The notes beneath the pieces were generated by a model. The model saw only the letters and a program-made list of their open reading frames with translations, was not told where the DNA came from and did no database searches. Made by a program: the position numbers and the translations under genes. Of a stretch of DNA of 64,000 bases, positions 58,180 through 64,000 are shown in pieces; the stretch's first letter is position 1; every line of letters starts with the position of its first letter. Location: the NCBI RefSeq assembly GCF_014837165.1, contig NZ_JACSPM010000001.1, positions 525,618 through 589,617 of the forward strand, given 5' to 3'. This DNA is from Microbacterium gallinarum. Lineage in GTDB: Bacteria > Actinomycetota > Actinomycetes > Actinomycetales > Microbacteriaceae.

Positions 58180-58737
58180 ATGGCGCCCGCGACGGAACCC
58201 GCTCCGCGATCCACCGTCGTCGCCCTGGTCGGCGGCGACAGCGAGCCGCTGCTGAGCGGCCTCGCAGACGTTCCGGCCGTCCGCGCACTGTCGCTGCGCG
58301 CGGCCCATCCCGCCGAGGCCGCCCGTGCGGTCGTGTCGGCGGCCTCCCCGTATGTCGTGCACGATGCCGACCCGCTCGAGCACGTCGCGGCGGCCTGGGT
58401 CGAGCTGTACGAGGAGCGCGCCACGCTCGGCACGCTCGAGGTCGAGGTGCAGACCTTCCTCGATCTCTTCGCCCACGGCGAGGCGGTGATGCCGGACTAC
58501 TACGTCGTCGTCGGGCCCGAGTCGATCGAGGGCACGTGGCGGCACTGGTGGCTCGGCGCCCTCGCGCACCGCGCACCCTCTCGCGTGCTGCCGGTCGAGG
58601 CCTCGGCGGCCGCGCTGCGCGCCCGCCTGCGCGCCCTCCCCGCGTCGCGTCCGTGGCCGGATCCGGAGTGGCTGCGGCGGGTGCAGTTCGACATCCCCGA
58701 CCGGGTCGGGCTGCGCGACGAACCCGGGGCGGCATGA
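58180..58737 (+). CDS. Hypothetical protein, 185 residues
   Basis: Starts MAPATEPAPRSTVVALVGGD. No recognised motif. The protein has a Rossmann-like start (STVVALVGGDSEPLLSGLAD), an alternating pattern, PYVVHDADPLEHVAAAWVELYEER and MPDYYVVVGPESIEGTWRHWWLGAL with many Trp. It may be a small alpha/beta protein conserved in the family. The alpha/beta hydrolase gene follows after 22 nt and could be co-transcribed; the NUDIX gene is 63 nt upstream. Confidence 0.55.
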   Translation: MAPATEPAPRSTVVALVGGDSEPLLSGLADVPAVRALSLRAAHPAEAARAVVSAASPYVVHDADPLEHVAAAWVELYEERATLGTLEVEVQTFLDLFAHGEAVMPDYYVVVGPESIEGTWRHWWLGALAHRAPSRVLPVEASAAALRARLRALPASRPWPDPEWLRRVQFDIPDRVGLRDEPGAA

Positions 58738-58759
58738 GCCGGTCGAATACGCTTCTGGG

Positions 58760-59494
58760 GTGAGTCCGGCCCGAGAGTTCTCCTTCGCCGGCGCGACCCT
58801 GGTGGTGGAGCGCCGCGGTGCCGGCGACCCCGTCTACCTGCTCGTCCACGGAATCGGCATGGGCCGGAGCGTCTTCGCCGACCTCATCGCGAATCTCGAC
58901 GATCGCGCCGAGGTCATCGCGATCGACCTGCCGGGGTACGGCGAGGCGCCCGAGCCTCGCCGGGTCCTCACGATGGAGCGCACGGCCGATCTGATCGCCG
59001 CCTACCTGCGCGGCCACGCTGACGGACCCGTCATCGTGATCGGCCACTCGATGGGCGCGCAGATCGCCCTGGAGCTCGGGGCGCGGCATCCGTCCGCCGT
59101 CTCCGCCCTCGTGCTCGTGGGGCCGACCGTGGATCCCGACGCACGATCGGGCCTCCGGCAGCTGTCGCGGCTGCTGCGCGACATCGCAGGCGAGAGTCCC
59201 AAGGTGATCGCCCGCGGTGCCCGCGAGTACGTGCGCGCCGGCCCGAAGCTGCTCACGAAGTTCCGCGCGATGCTCGTCCACCGCCCGGAGGACGTGCTGC
59301 CCGCCGTCTCGGCCCGGACGCTGGTGCTGCGCGGCGAGAACGACCTGGTCGCACCCCGAGCCTGGTGCGAGCGCATCGTCGCGTCGATGCCCGACGCGCG
59401 CCTCGAGGAGGTGCCCGACCGCGGTCACGAGACGATGATCCGGGATGCCGCGCCCGCCGCCGCACTCATCCGGGCGTTCGCCGGCGACCGCTGA
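58760..59494 (+). CDS. Alpha/beta hydrolase, small
   Basis: A 244-residue hydrolase: LLVHGIGMGRSVFADLIANL (oxyanion), VIVIGHSMGAQIALELG (nucleophile elbow), LVLRGENDLVAPRAW (Asp) and VPDRGHETMI (His). Substrate is not determined. GTG start; GAATAC lies 13 nt upstream. It is a distinct sequence from the hydrolase at 33185. Confidence 0.85.
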   Translation: MSPAREFSFAGATLVVERRGAGDPVYLLVHGIGMGRSVFADLIANLDDRAEVIAIDLPGYGEAPEPRRVLTMERTADLIAAYLRGHADGPVIVIGHSMGAQIALELGARHPSAVSALVLVGPTVDPDARSGLRQLSRLLRDIAGESPKVIARGAREYVRAGPKLLTKFRAMLVHRPEDVLPAVSARTLVLRGENDLVAPRAWCERIVASMPDARLEEVPDRGHETMIRDAAPAAALIRAFAGDR

Positions 59495-59594
59495 CGGACT
59501 GCCGCGATCGAGCGGATTCCTGCCACCTCCGCGGGAGCCTGCAATGTCGGACCCCCGGCGTACGTTGTGGTCATCGGAAGCAACGGAGGAAACA

Positions 59595-59837
59595 ATGCTC
59601 TCGCTCGTCACCGCCGCCGAACAGCAGTACCGCCACGAGACCATGTGGCGCGATCGCGAACTCGCCCTGCTGCGCTCCATCCGCGCACGCCGCGAGTCTC
59701 AGGCCGCCGCGCTCGCCGCTCCGGCCGTCGCGCCGACGCAGGCCGCCCCCGCACGCCCGCGCGGCGTGTGGGCCCGACCGATCGGGGTCCATGCCGCTGC
59801 GGCCGACGCCTGCCCGACCGCCTGCGCGATCGCCTGA
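59595..59837 (+). CDS. Hypothetical protein, 80 residues
   Basis: GGAGG lies 5-6 nt before this ATG. Product begins MLSLVTAAEQQYRHETMWRDRELALLRSIRARR, a charged amphipathic helix, followed by an Ala/Pro-rich segment. Similar short proteins are common in actinobacteria; no function can be assigned. It is close to a terminator. Confidence 0.5.
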   Translation: MLSLVTAAEQQYRHETMWRDRELALLRSIRARRESQAAALAAPAVAPTQAAPARPRGVWARPIGVHAAAADACPTACAIA

Positions 59838-59886
59838 CGCGACCAACGACCACGCCCTCGCCGAGGGCATGATCGCCCGACAGCAC

Positions 59887-59917
59887 GATGCCCGCCCTCA
59901 CATCGAGGGCGGGCATC
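59887..59917. terminator. Strong hairpin between converging genes
   Basis: Perfect 13-bp arms GATGCCCGCCCTC and GAGGGCGGGCATC around ACATC, followed by GCTCGTCTC. It probably ends both the small hypothetical gene and the acidic protein gene on the other strand. Confidence 0.75.
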
Positions 59918-59925
59918 GCTCGTCT

Positions 59926-60525
59926 CTACGCCTGCTCCGGCGATGCGGCGTCACCCGTCGCGATCTGGTTCGCCAGTTCGTCGACGTCAGCCGCCGGCAG
60001 GTCCACACCGGCCTGATCGAGCCGCTGCTGCAGCACCTCGGCGATGCGTCCCACCGGCTCTGTGCCGACGTCGGCTCGCGTCTGCGCGGCGATGCCCGAC
60101 ACCTTGTCGATGGCGCTGGCGTCGTTCTGCGACATCGCAGGCAGCCGCTGCTCCTGCTCGGTGCCGAGACCGCCCTCCTGACGCTGGGCTTCGCCGACGG
60201 TGAGCGTGTCGCGCCCTTCGTCCTGCCCATGGTGGTCGAGCCCGTCCGCGGATCCCATCACGCCGATGCCGACCGCCTCGTGGCTCGGCTCCGCGGCTGC
60301 GGCCGCCGCCGGTTCGGCGTCCTGCGCGGGGCCGTCCGCCGTCGTCGGCGCGGCGTCCGCGCCTTCGTCGGCCGCCTCGAGATGGCTGCCGCTCGTCGGC
60401 TCAGGCGTGACGCCGCCCTCTCGGGTCGGGTCCTCCGAACCGGGGGTTCCGGTGGCGCCGGCCGCGTCACCCCGGTCGGGGTAGTTGACGCCGGGCTGCT
60501 CGAACTCGTTGCCTGTGGTGCTCAT
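59926..60525 (-). CDS. Acidic hypothetical protein, 199 residues
   Basis: A Gly/Ala/Glu/Pro-rich protein starting MSTTGNEFEQPGVNYPDRGD, low-complexity in residues ~20-90, and ordered at the C-terminus (VGRIAEVLQQRLDQAGVDLPAADVDELANQIATGD). The stretch GHHGQDE and GGLGTEQEQRLP lies between. No family recognised. Its start overlaps the stop of the gene upstream (TGATG), so they are co-translated. Confidence 0.55.
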   Translation of the reverse strand: MSTTGNEFEQPGVNYPDRGDAAGATGTPGSEDPTREGGVTPEPTSGSHLEAADEGADAAPTTADGPAQDAEPAAAAAAEPSHEAVGIGVMGSADGLDHHGQDEGRDTLTVGEAQRQEGGLGTEQEQRLPAMSQNDASAIDKVSGIAAQTRADVGTEPVGRIAEVLQQRLDQAGVDLPAADVDELANQIATGDAASPEQA

Positions 60526-60752
60526 CACGGCTCCTCTTCGCCTCGTTCTTCGGTCACCCCGAGATCGGGGTCGGCTCCCTGCCGCGCCGCCTCGCCCTCG
60601 ATGGGGTCGTCGGGCTGCAGCGCGGTGTCGGTCAGCAGCGTCTCGGAGTCGGCCTCCTCGGCGCTGCGCTCCTGTGCTTCGGTGTCGCCGACCTCGTCCC
60701 ACCCGCCGGGCGGGTCTGCGTCGATCACTCCATCGGGAAGATCACGGTCCAT
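60525..60752 (-). CDS. Acidic hypothetical protein, 75 residues
   Basis: Starts MDRDLPDGVIDADPPGGWDEVGD; strongly acidic with Asp/Glu throughout (AEEADSETLLTDTALQPDDP, then EERGEEEP). No transmembrane or catalytic motif. It is immediately upstream of the 199-residue acidic gene and the pair may be a small stress or structural operon, but there is no evidence for a role. Confidence 0.5.
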   Translation of the reverse strand: MDRDLPDGVIDADPPGGWDEVGDTEAQERSAEEADSETLLTDTALQPDDPIEGEAARQGADPDLGVTEERGEEEP

Positions 60753-60823
60753 GAGGCGCTCCTCTCGTCACCCTCCACCCTGTGGGGAGCCCCGCTGGGG
60801 CATCAGGGGGTTGACAAGCCGAG

Positions 60824-61270
60824 TCAGCGACTCTCGGCGGCGCCGACCGCATCCGTACCCGCGGCAGCGCGGCCGGCCGCACGATCCCGGGCGACCGCAT
60901 CGCCCAGCATCTGACCGCCCGTGCGCGTGAGGGCGCGACGCCACGGCAAGGTGCCCTCGATCTCGATCTGGATCGACATCGACAGCAGCGTGCGGATCAG
61001 CACGATCAATCCGAGGATCGCGGCGTCCTCGAGTGACGGTTTGGACGTGATGGTGCGGATGAGATCGGCGGCGACCAGCACCTCGAGACCGAGCAGGATC
61101 GCGGCGCCGAGCGTCGTGCGCAGGGTGGTGAACGCCGCACCTCCGCCCTCGTGCCGGGCCAGCGACCGCGCACCGAGCACGACGGCGATGACGAAGCCGA
61201 CGATCATCGCGGCGGCGCCGACGGCCTCGAACCCCACGGCGACGGTGGTGAACACCTCTTCCATGCGCAC
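60824..61270 (-). CDS. DUF1622 membrane protein
   Basis: A 148-residue protein with three helices (about residues 12-32, 45-70, 80-100). EGGGAAFTTLRTTLGAAILLGLEVLVAADLIRTI and LEDAAILGLIVLIRTLLSMSIQIEIEGTLPWR are characteristic of DUF1622. Function unknown. GTG start, 6 nt after TATGCT, leaderless. Confidence 0.82.
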   Translation of the reverse strand: MRMEEVFTTVAVGFEAVGAAAMIVGFVIAVVLGARSLARHEGGGAAFTTLRTTLGAAILLGLEVLVAADLIRTITSKPSLEDAAILGLIVLIRTLLSMSIQIEIEGTLPWRRALTRTGGQMLGDAVARDRAAGRAAAGTDAVGAAESR

Positions 61271-61305
61271 GCGGCCAGCATAGGGCCGGGCGGCGGAGCA
61301 GGTGA

Positions 61306-61605
61306 CTAGGCGGAGCGGCGTCCGGCGAGGATGCCGTTGCGACCGGGGTTGGCCGCGAACCAGTCGGCCACGTACCAGCAGACCGGGCTGACGGCCCGCG
61401 AACCCGAGCGCTCGAGCTCGGCGACCGCCCGGTCGACGAGCTCGCCGGCGTAGCCGTGCCCGCGGAACGTGGGCACCGTGTACGCGCGCGTCATCGCGAC
61501 GGTGCGGCCGTCGTCGCGATAGTCGAGCACGCTCACGAGGTCGTCGCCGCGGTGCAGCGTGTAGCGCGAGGCATCCGATTCGTGGGTGAAGCGCAGCTCA
61601 GTCAC
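61306..61605 (-). CDS. Small GNAT-family N-acetyltransferase
   Basis: A 99-residue GNAT of the short GCN5-like type: TRAYTVPTFRGHGYAGELVDRAVAELER contains the acetyl-CoA loop RGHGYA, and VSPVCWYVADWFAANPG is the typical end of this subgroup (COG2388). The substrate is unknown. GTG start, 6 nt after TACCCT. Confidence 0.83.
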   Translation of the reverse strand: MTELRFTHESDASRYTLHRGDDLVSVLDYRDDGRTVAMTRAYTVPTFRGHGYAGELVDRAVAELERSGSRAVSPVCWYVADWFAANPGRNGILAGRRSA

Positions 61606-61703
61606 CTCGTCAGGGTATGCCCGCCCACCCCCGCCGGGACGCGGGCGGGCGGGATGTCGCGGCGTTCGCTCGGCGACCTCCCGGGTCGCACCCAGGCGCC
61701 GGT

Positions 61704-61785
61704 GCACAGAATCGGAGATCGTGCGCGACACGCTGGGCGCGGCATCCGTCCCCCGGTGTGTCGACGAAGATCTCCGATTCTGTGC
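61704..61785. repeat. 82-bp inverted repeat, copy B
   Basis: Same length and terminal sequences as the element at 46582: it starts GCACAGAATCGGAGATC and ends GATCTCCGATTCTGTGC. The next bases differ but CGACACRC motifs occur inside each arm. It lies between the GNAT gene and the beta-glucosidase stop. Confidence 0.9.
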
Positions 61786-61792
61786 GACGGCC

Positions 61793-63247
61793 TCAGGCGG
61801 GGAGCACTCCGGTCTTCGCGAGCTCGGCGTACCAGCGTCCACTGTCCTTGACCGTGCGCTCGAGCGAGTCGAAGTCGACGCGCACGATCCCGAAGCGCTT
61901 GGCGTAGCCATAGCCCCACTCGAAGTTGTCGAGGAGCGACCACACGAAGTAGCCCCGCAGATCCACCCCCTGCTCCAGCGCGCGGTGAGCCGCGGTGAAG
62001 TGGCGGCGCAGGTAGTCGAGCCGCTCCGGGTCGGGCACCGACCCATCGTCGGCGACGACATCGGCGAAGGCTGCGCCGTTCTCGGTCACCATCAGCGGCT
62101 GGGCGGGGAACTCCGCCTTCAGCGCCAGCAGGAGCTCCTCGAGTCCCTCGGGAGCGATGTTCCAGCCCATCTCGGTGTACGGGCCGGGCTGCGCGACGAA
62201 CTCGACGAGCTGATCGCTGCCCGGCCACGCGGTGCCGCCGGCGGCGCCCTTGTGCCCGTCGTTCATCTGCTTCGGCGAGACGCCGTCCCAGAGCTGCACG
62301 GTGGCCGTCGAATAGTAGTTGACGCCCAGCACGTCGATCGGCTGGTGGATCGCGGTGAGGTCACCATCGCGCACGAACGACCAGTCGGTGACGGATGCCG
62401 TGTCCGCGACCACGTCGGACGGGTATTCGCCTTTCAGCAGCGGGTGCGTGAAGACACGGTTGGCGAGGCCGTCGATGCGGCGCATGGCCTCGCCGGCCCC
62501 GTCGCCCACGCCGCGGAGCACGTGGAAGTTGAGGGTGATCGAGTAGTCGGGGTCGCCCGTCGACGTCGCGCGCAGCGCCTGGACGGCGCGGCCGTGGCCG
62601 AGGTTGAGGTGGTGCACCGCGGCGAGCGCGGCGGCGGGCTCGTGCCGCCCGGGCGCGTGCCCGCCCTGTCCGTAGCCGAGGTAGGCCGAGCACCACGGCT
62701 CGTTCAGCGTGGTCCAGGTGTGCACCCGGTCGCCGAGCGCCGCGCCCATGACCTCGGCGTAGCGCTCGAAGGCGTCCGCCGTCGCGCGCACCGGCCAGCC
62801 GCCGGCATCCTCCAGCGCCTGCGGCAGGTCCCAGTGGTAGAGCGTCGCCACCGGAAGGATGCCGCGCTCGAGCAGACCGTCGACCAGCCGGGAGTAGAAG
62901 TCGATCCCAGCCTGGTTGACCTCGCCGGTGCCGGTCGGCATGATCCGCGGCCACGCGATCGAGAATCGATAGGCGCCGAGTCCGAGCTCCTTCATCAGGT
63001 CGAGGTCGGCGTCGACGCGGTGGTAGTGATCGCAGGCGACGTCGCCGGTGTCGCCGTTCCAGACCCTGCCGGGCGTCTTGCTGAAGGTGTCCCAGATCGA
63101 GGGGCCGCGGCCGTCCTCGTCGAAGGCGCCCTCGACCTGGTACGACGCCGTCGCCGAGCCGAACGTGAAGCCGGGCGGGAACACGAGACCCGCGTCGCGG
63201 TAGTCGGGGCTGCCCTGGGTGATCGTCGCAGAAGTCACGGGTGTCAT
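61793..63247 (-). CDS. GH1 beta-glucosidase
   Basis: A 484-residue glycoside hydrolase. [24 protein letters not shown] is the N-terminal GH1 signature, [15 protein letters not shown] contains the acid/base Glu of NEP, and [11 protein letters not shown] the nucleophile Glu of the ENG motif. It would release glucose or related sugars from beta-glycosides in the cytoplasm. The ATG overlaps the GH31 stop (ATGA), so it is translated from the same mRNA. Confidence 0.93.
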   Translation of the reverse strand: MTPVTSATITQGSPDYRDAGLVFPPGFTFGSATASYQVEGAFDEDGRGPSIWDTFSKTPGRVWNGDTGDVACDHYHRVDADLDLMKELGLGAYRFSIAWPRIMPTGTGEVNQAGIDFYSRLVDGLLERGILPVATLYHWDLPQALEDAGGWPVRATADAFERYAEVMGAALGDRVHTWTTLNEPWCSAYLGYGQGGHAPGRHEPAAALAAVHHLNLGHGRAVQALRATSTGDPDYSITLNFHVLRGVGDGAGEAMRRIDGLANRVFTHPLLKGEYPSDVVADTASVTDWSFVRDGDLTAIHQPIDVLGVNYYSTATVQLWDGVSPKQMNDGHKGAAGGTAWPGSDQLVEFVAQPGPYTEMGWNIAPEGLEELLLALKAEFPAQPLMVTENGAAFADVVADDGSVPDPERLDYLRRHFTAAHRALEQGVDLRGYFVWSLLDNFEWGYGYAKRFGIVRVDFDSLERTVKDSGRWYAELAKTGVLPA

Positions 63248-64000
63248 CGTGTCACCTCCGACAGGTCGGCCGTGAACGTCTCGCTCCGGCCGTCGGGGGT
63301 CGTGACCGTCACGTCGCGGGCTCCCGAGCCGCCGGGGAAGACGCGCAGCGTGAGCCCGTCGAGATAGTCGTAGTCGGGTCGGTCGCTGCGCGCGCCCCAC
63401 GGGATGACTGCTCCGGGCCGCACATAGAGCGGCAGGCTGTCGAAGCCATGGGTCTCGCGACGCCATCCGCCGCCCGTCACCGTCTCGCCGGTGAGCAGGC
63501 TCGTCCACTCGCCGGCCGGCAGGTAGAACTCGACCTCGCCCGCCTCCGAGAAGACGGGAGCCACCAGGATGTCGCCGCCGAGCATGTACTGACGGTCCAG
63601 GTGCCGCACGGCGGGGTCGTCGGGGAACTCCAGCAGCATCGGCCGCAGCAGCGGCAGGCCGGTGGCCGCGGCATCCACTCCCGCCTGGAACAGGTAGGGC
63701 ATGAGGTGCATCTTCAGGTGCGTGAATCGCCGGGTGACCTCGACGGCCTCCTCGTCGAACGCCCACGGCACGCGGTACGAGCCCGAACCGTGGAAGCGGC
63801 TGTGGCTGCCGAGCAGGCCGAACGCGGTCCAGCGCTTGTAGACCGCGGTATCCGGGGTCCCTTCGAACCCGCCGATGTCGTGGCTCCAGTGCGCGAATCC
63901 GCTGTACGCGAGCGACAGCCCGCCGCGCAGCGTCTCGGCCATCGACACGAACGTCGACGTCGAGTCGCCGCCCCAGTGCACGGGCATCGTCTGACCGCCC
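63244..64000 (-). CDS. yicI: GH31 alpha-xylosidase (C-terminal part), cut by the window edge
   Basis: Only about 250 C-terminal residues are in the window. [10 protein letters not shown] carries the acid/base Asp of YicI-type alpha-xylosidases, and [25 protein letters not shown] and [14 protein letters not shown] are the usual GH31 blocks, followed by a beta-sandwich end. The nucleophile region is outside. Activity on isoprimeverose-type oligosaccharides is family knowledge. The gene is co-transcribed with GH1. Confidence 0.87.
   Translation of the reverse strand, partial: GGQTMPVHWGGDSTSTFVSMAETLRGGLSLAYSGFAHWSHDIGGFEGTPDTAVYKRWTAFGLLGSHSRFHGSGSYRVPWAFDEEAVEVTRRFTHLKMHLMPYLFQAGVDAAATGLPLLRPMLLEFPDDPAVRHLDRQYMLGGDILVAPVFSEAGEVEFYLPAGEWTSLLTGETVTGGGWRRETHGFDSLPLYVRPGAVIPWGARSDRPDYDYLDGLTLRVFPGGSGARDVTVTTPDGRSETFTADLSEVTR

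Overview
The window is a GC-rich actinobacterial chromosome segment that looks like Microbacterium or a close relative in the Microbacteriaceae. The evidence is the menaquinone genes (menA, menE, menB, menC), a system-II cytochrome c maturation operon, an archaeal-type (non-discriminating) aspartyl-tRNA synthetase, a tiny bS22-type ribosomal protein next to an excisionase-like regulator, several LLM-family flavin oxidoreductases, and many genes whose -10 hexamer lies only 6-8 nt before the start codon (leaderless mRNAs). No rRNA, tRNA, CRISPR array, phage or insertion sequence was recognised. The segment is densely packed core and near-core genome.

Layout. 1-10.3 kb: menaquinone genes interspersed with LLM oxidoreductases, a PadR-regulated membrane protein, and a tightly coupled LLM oxidoreductase/GH13 glycosidase pair. 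10.3-16.5 kb: a TetR regulator, divergent from a two-gene exporter operon (an MMPL protein with an unusual C-terminal domain, then a YhgE/Pip-type membrane protein), followed by a 470-nt repeat-rich spacer. 16.5-21.4 kb: respiratory operon for a histidine phosphatase, TlpA thioredoxin, CcdA, ResB and CcsB. 21.4-25.1 kb: DedA, aspS, glutaredoxin, rhodanese, bS22 and a small HTH protein. 25.2-30.6 kb: a TetR/ABC drug-exporter module, an ArsR-type regulator and a Trk/Ktr potassium uptake pair. 31-40.1 kb: proC, an ArsR/SRPBCC pair, hydrolase, cation-efflux, tadA, upp, and a polyamine-type decarboxylase with a membrane partner. 40.3-53.2 kb: a DUF3467 protein, a 1180-residue nuclease/helicase, nadE, a degenerate phosphopantetheinyl-transferase-like protein, an FAD oxidoreductase, a lipase-maturation-like membrane protein, a nucleosidase and a secreted SGNH hydrolase. 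53.4-64 kb: sbcC-sbcD, small enzymes and hypotheticals, and the end of a glycoside-hydrolase operon (GH31 alpha-xylosidase, cut by the window edge, then GH1 beta-glucosidase).

Functional links. Menaquinone synthesis and cytochrome c maturation together support the respiratory chain. SbcCD and the nuclease/helicase act on DNA. The GH31/GH1 pair fits plant oligosaccharide use. Three local regulators (TetR at 10.3 kb, TetR at 25.2 kb, PadR at 5.9 kb) each face clear palindromes in their own intergenic regions.

The most unusual observations are: (i) the MMPL exporter carries a C-terminal domain resembling an ABC ATPase without a Walker A motif; (ii) families of intergenic inverted repeats with fixed lengths (two 82-bp copies, two 51-bp copies); (iii) a composite palindrome inserted in frame in ccdA; (iv) a DNA word, GGATGCCG, that recurs on both strands inside and outside genes; and (v) a tandem duplication of the stop-codon region of a glutaredoxin gene. 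Functional names rest on motif recognition by eye; no database search was run.
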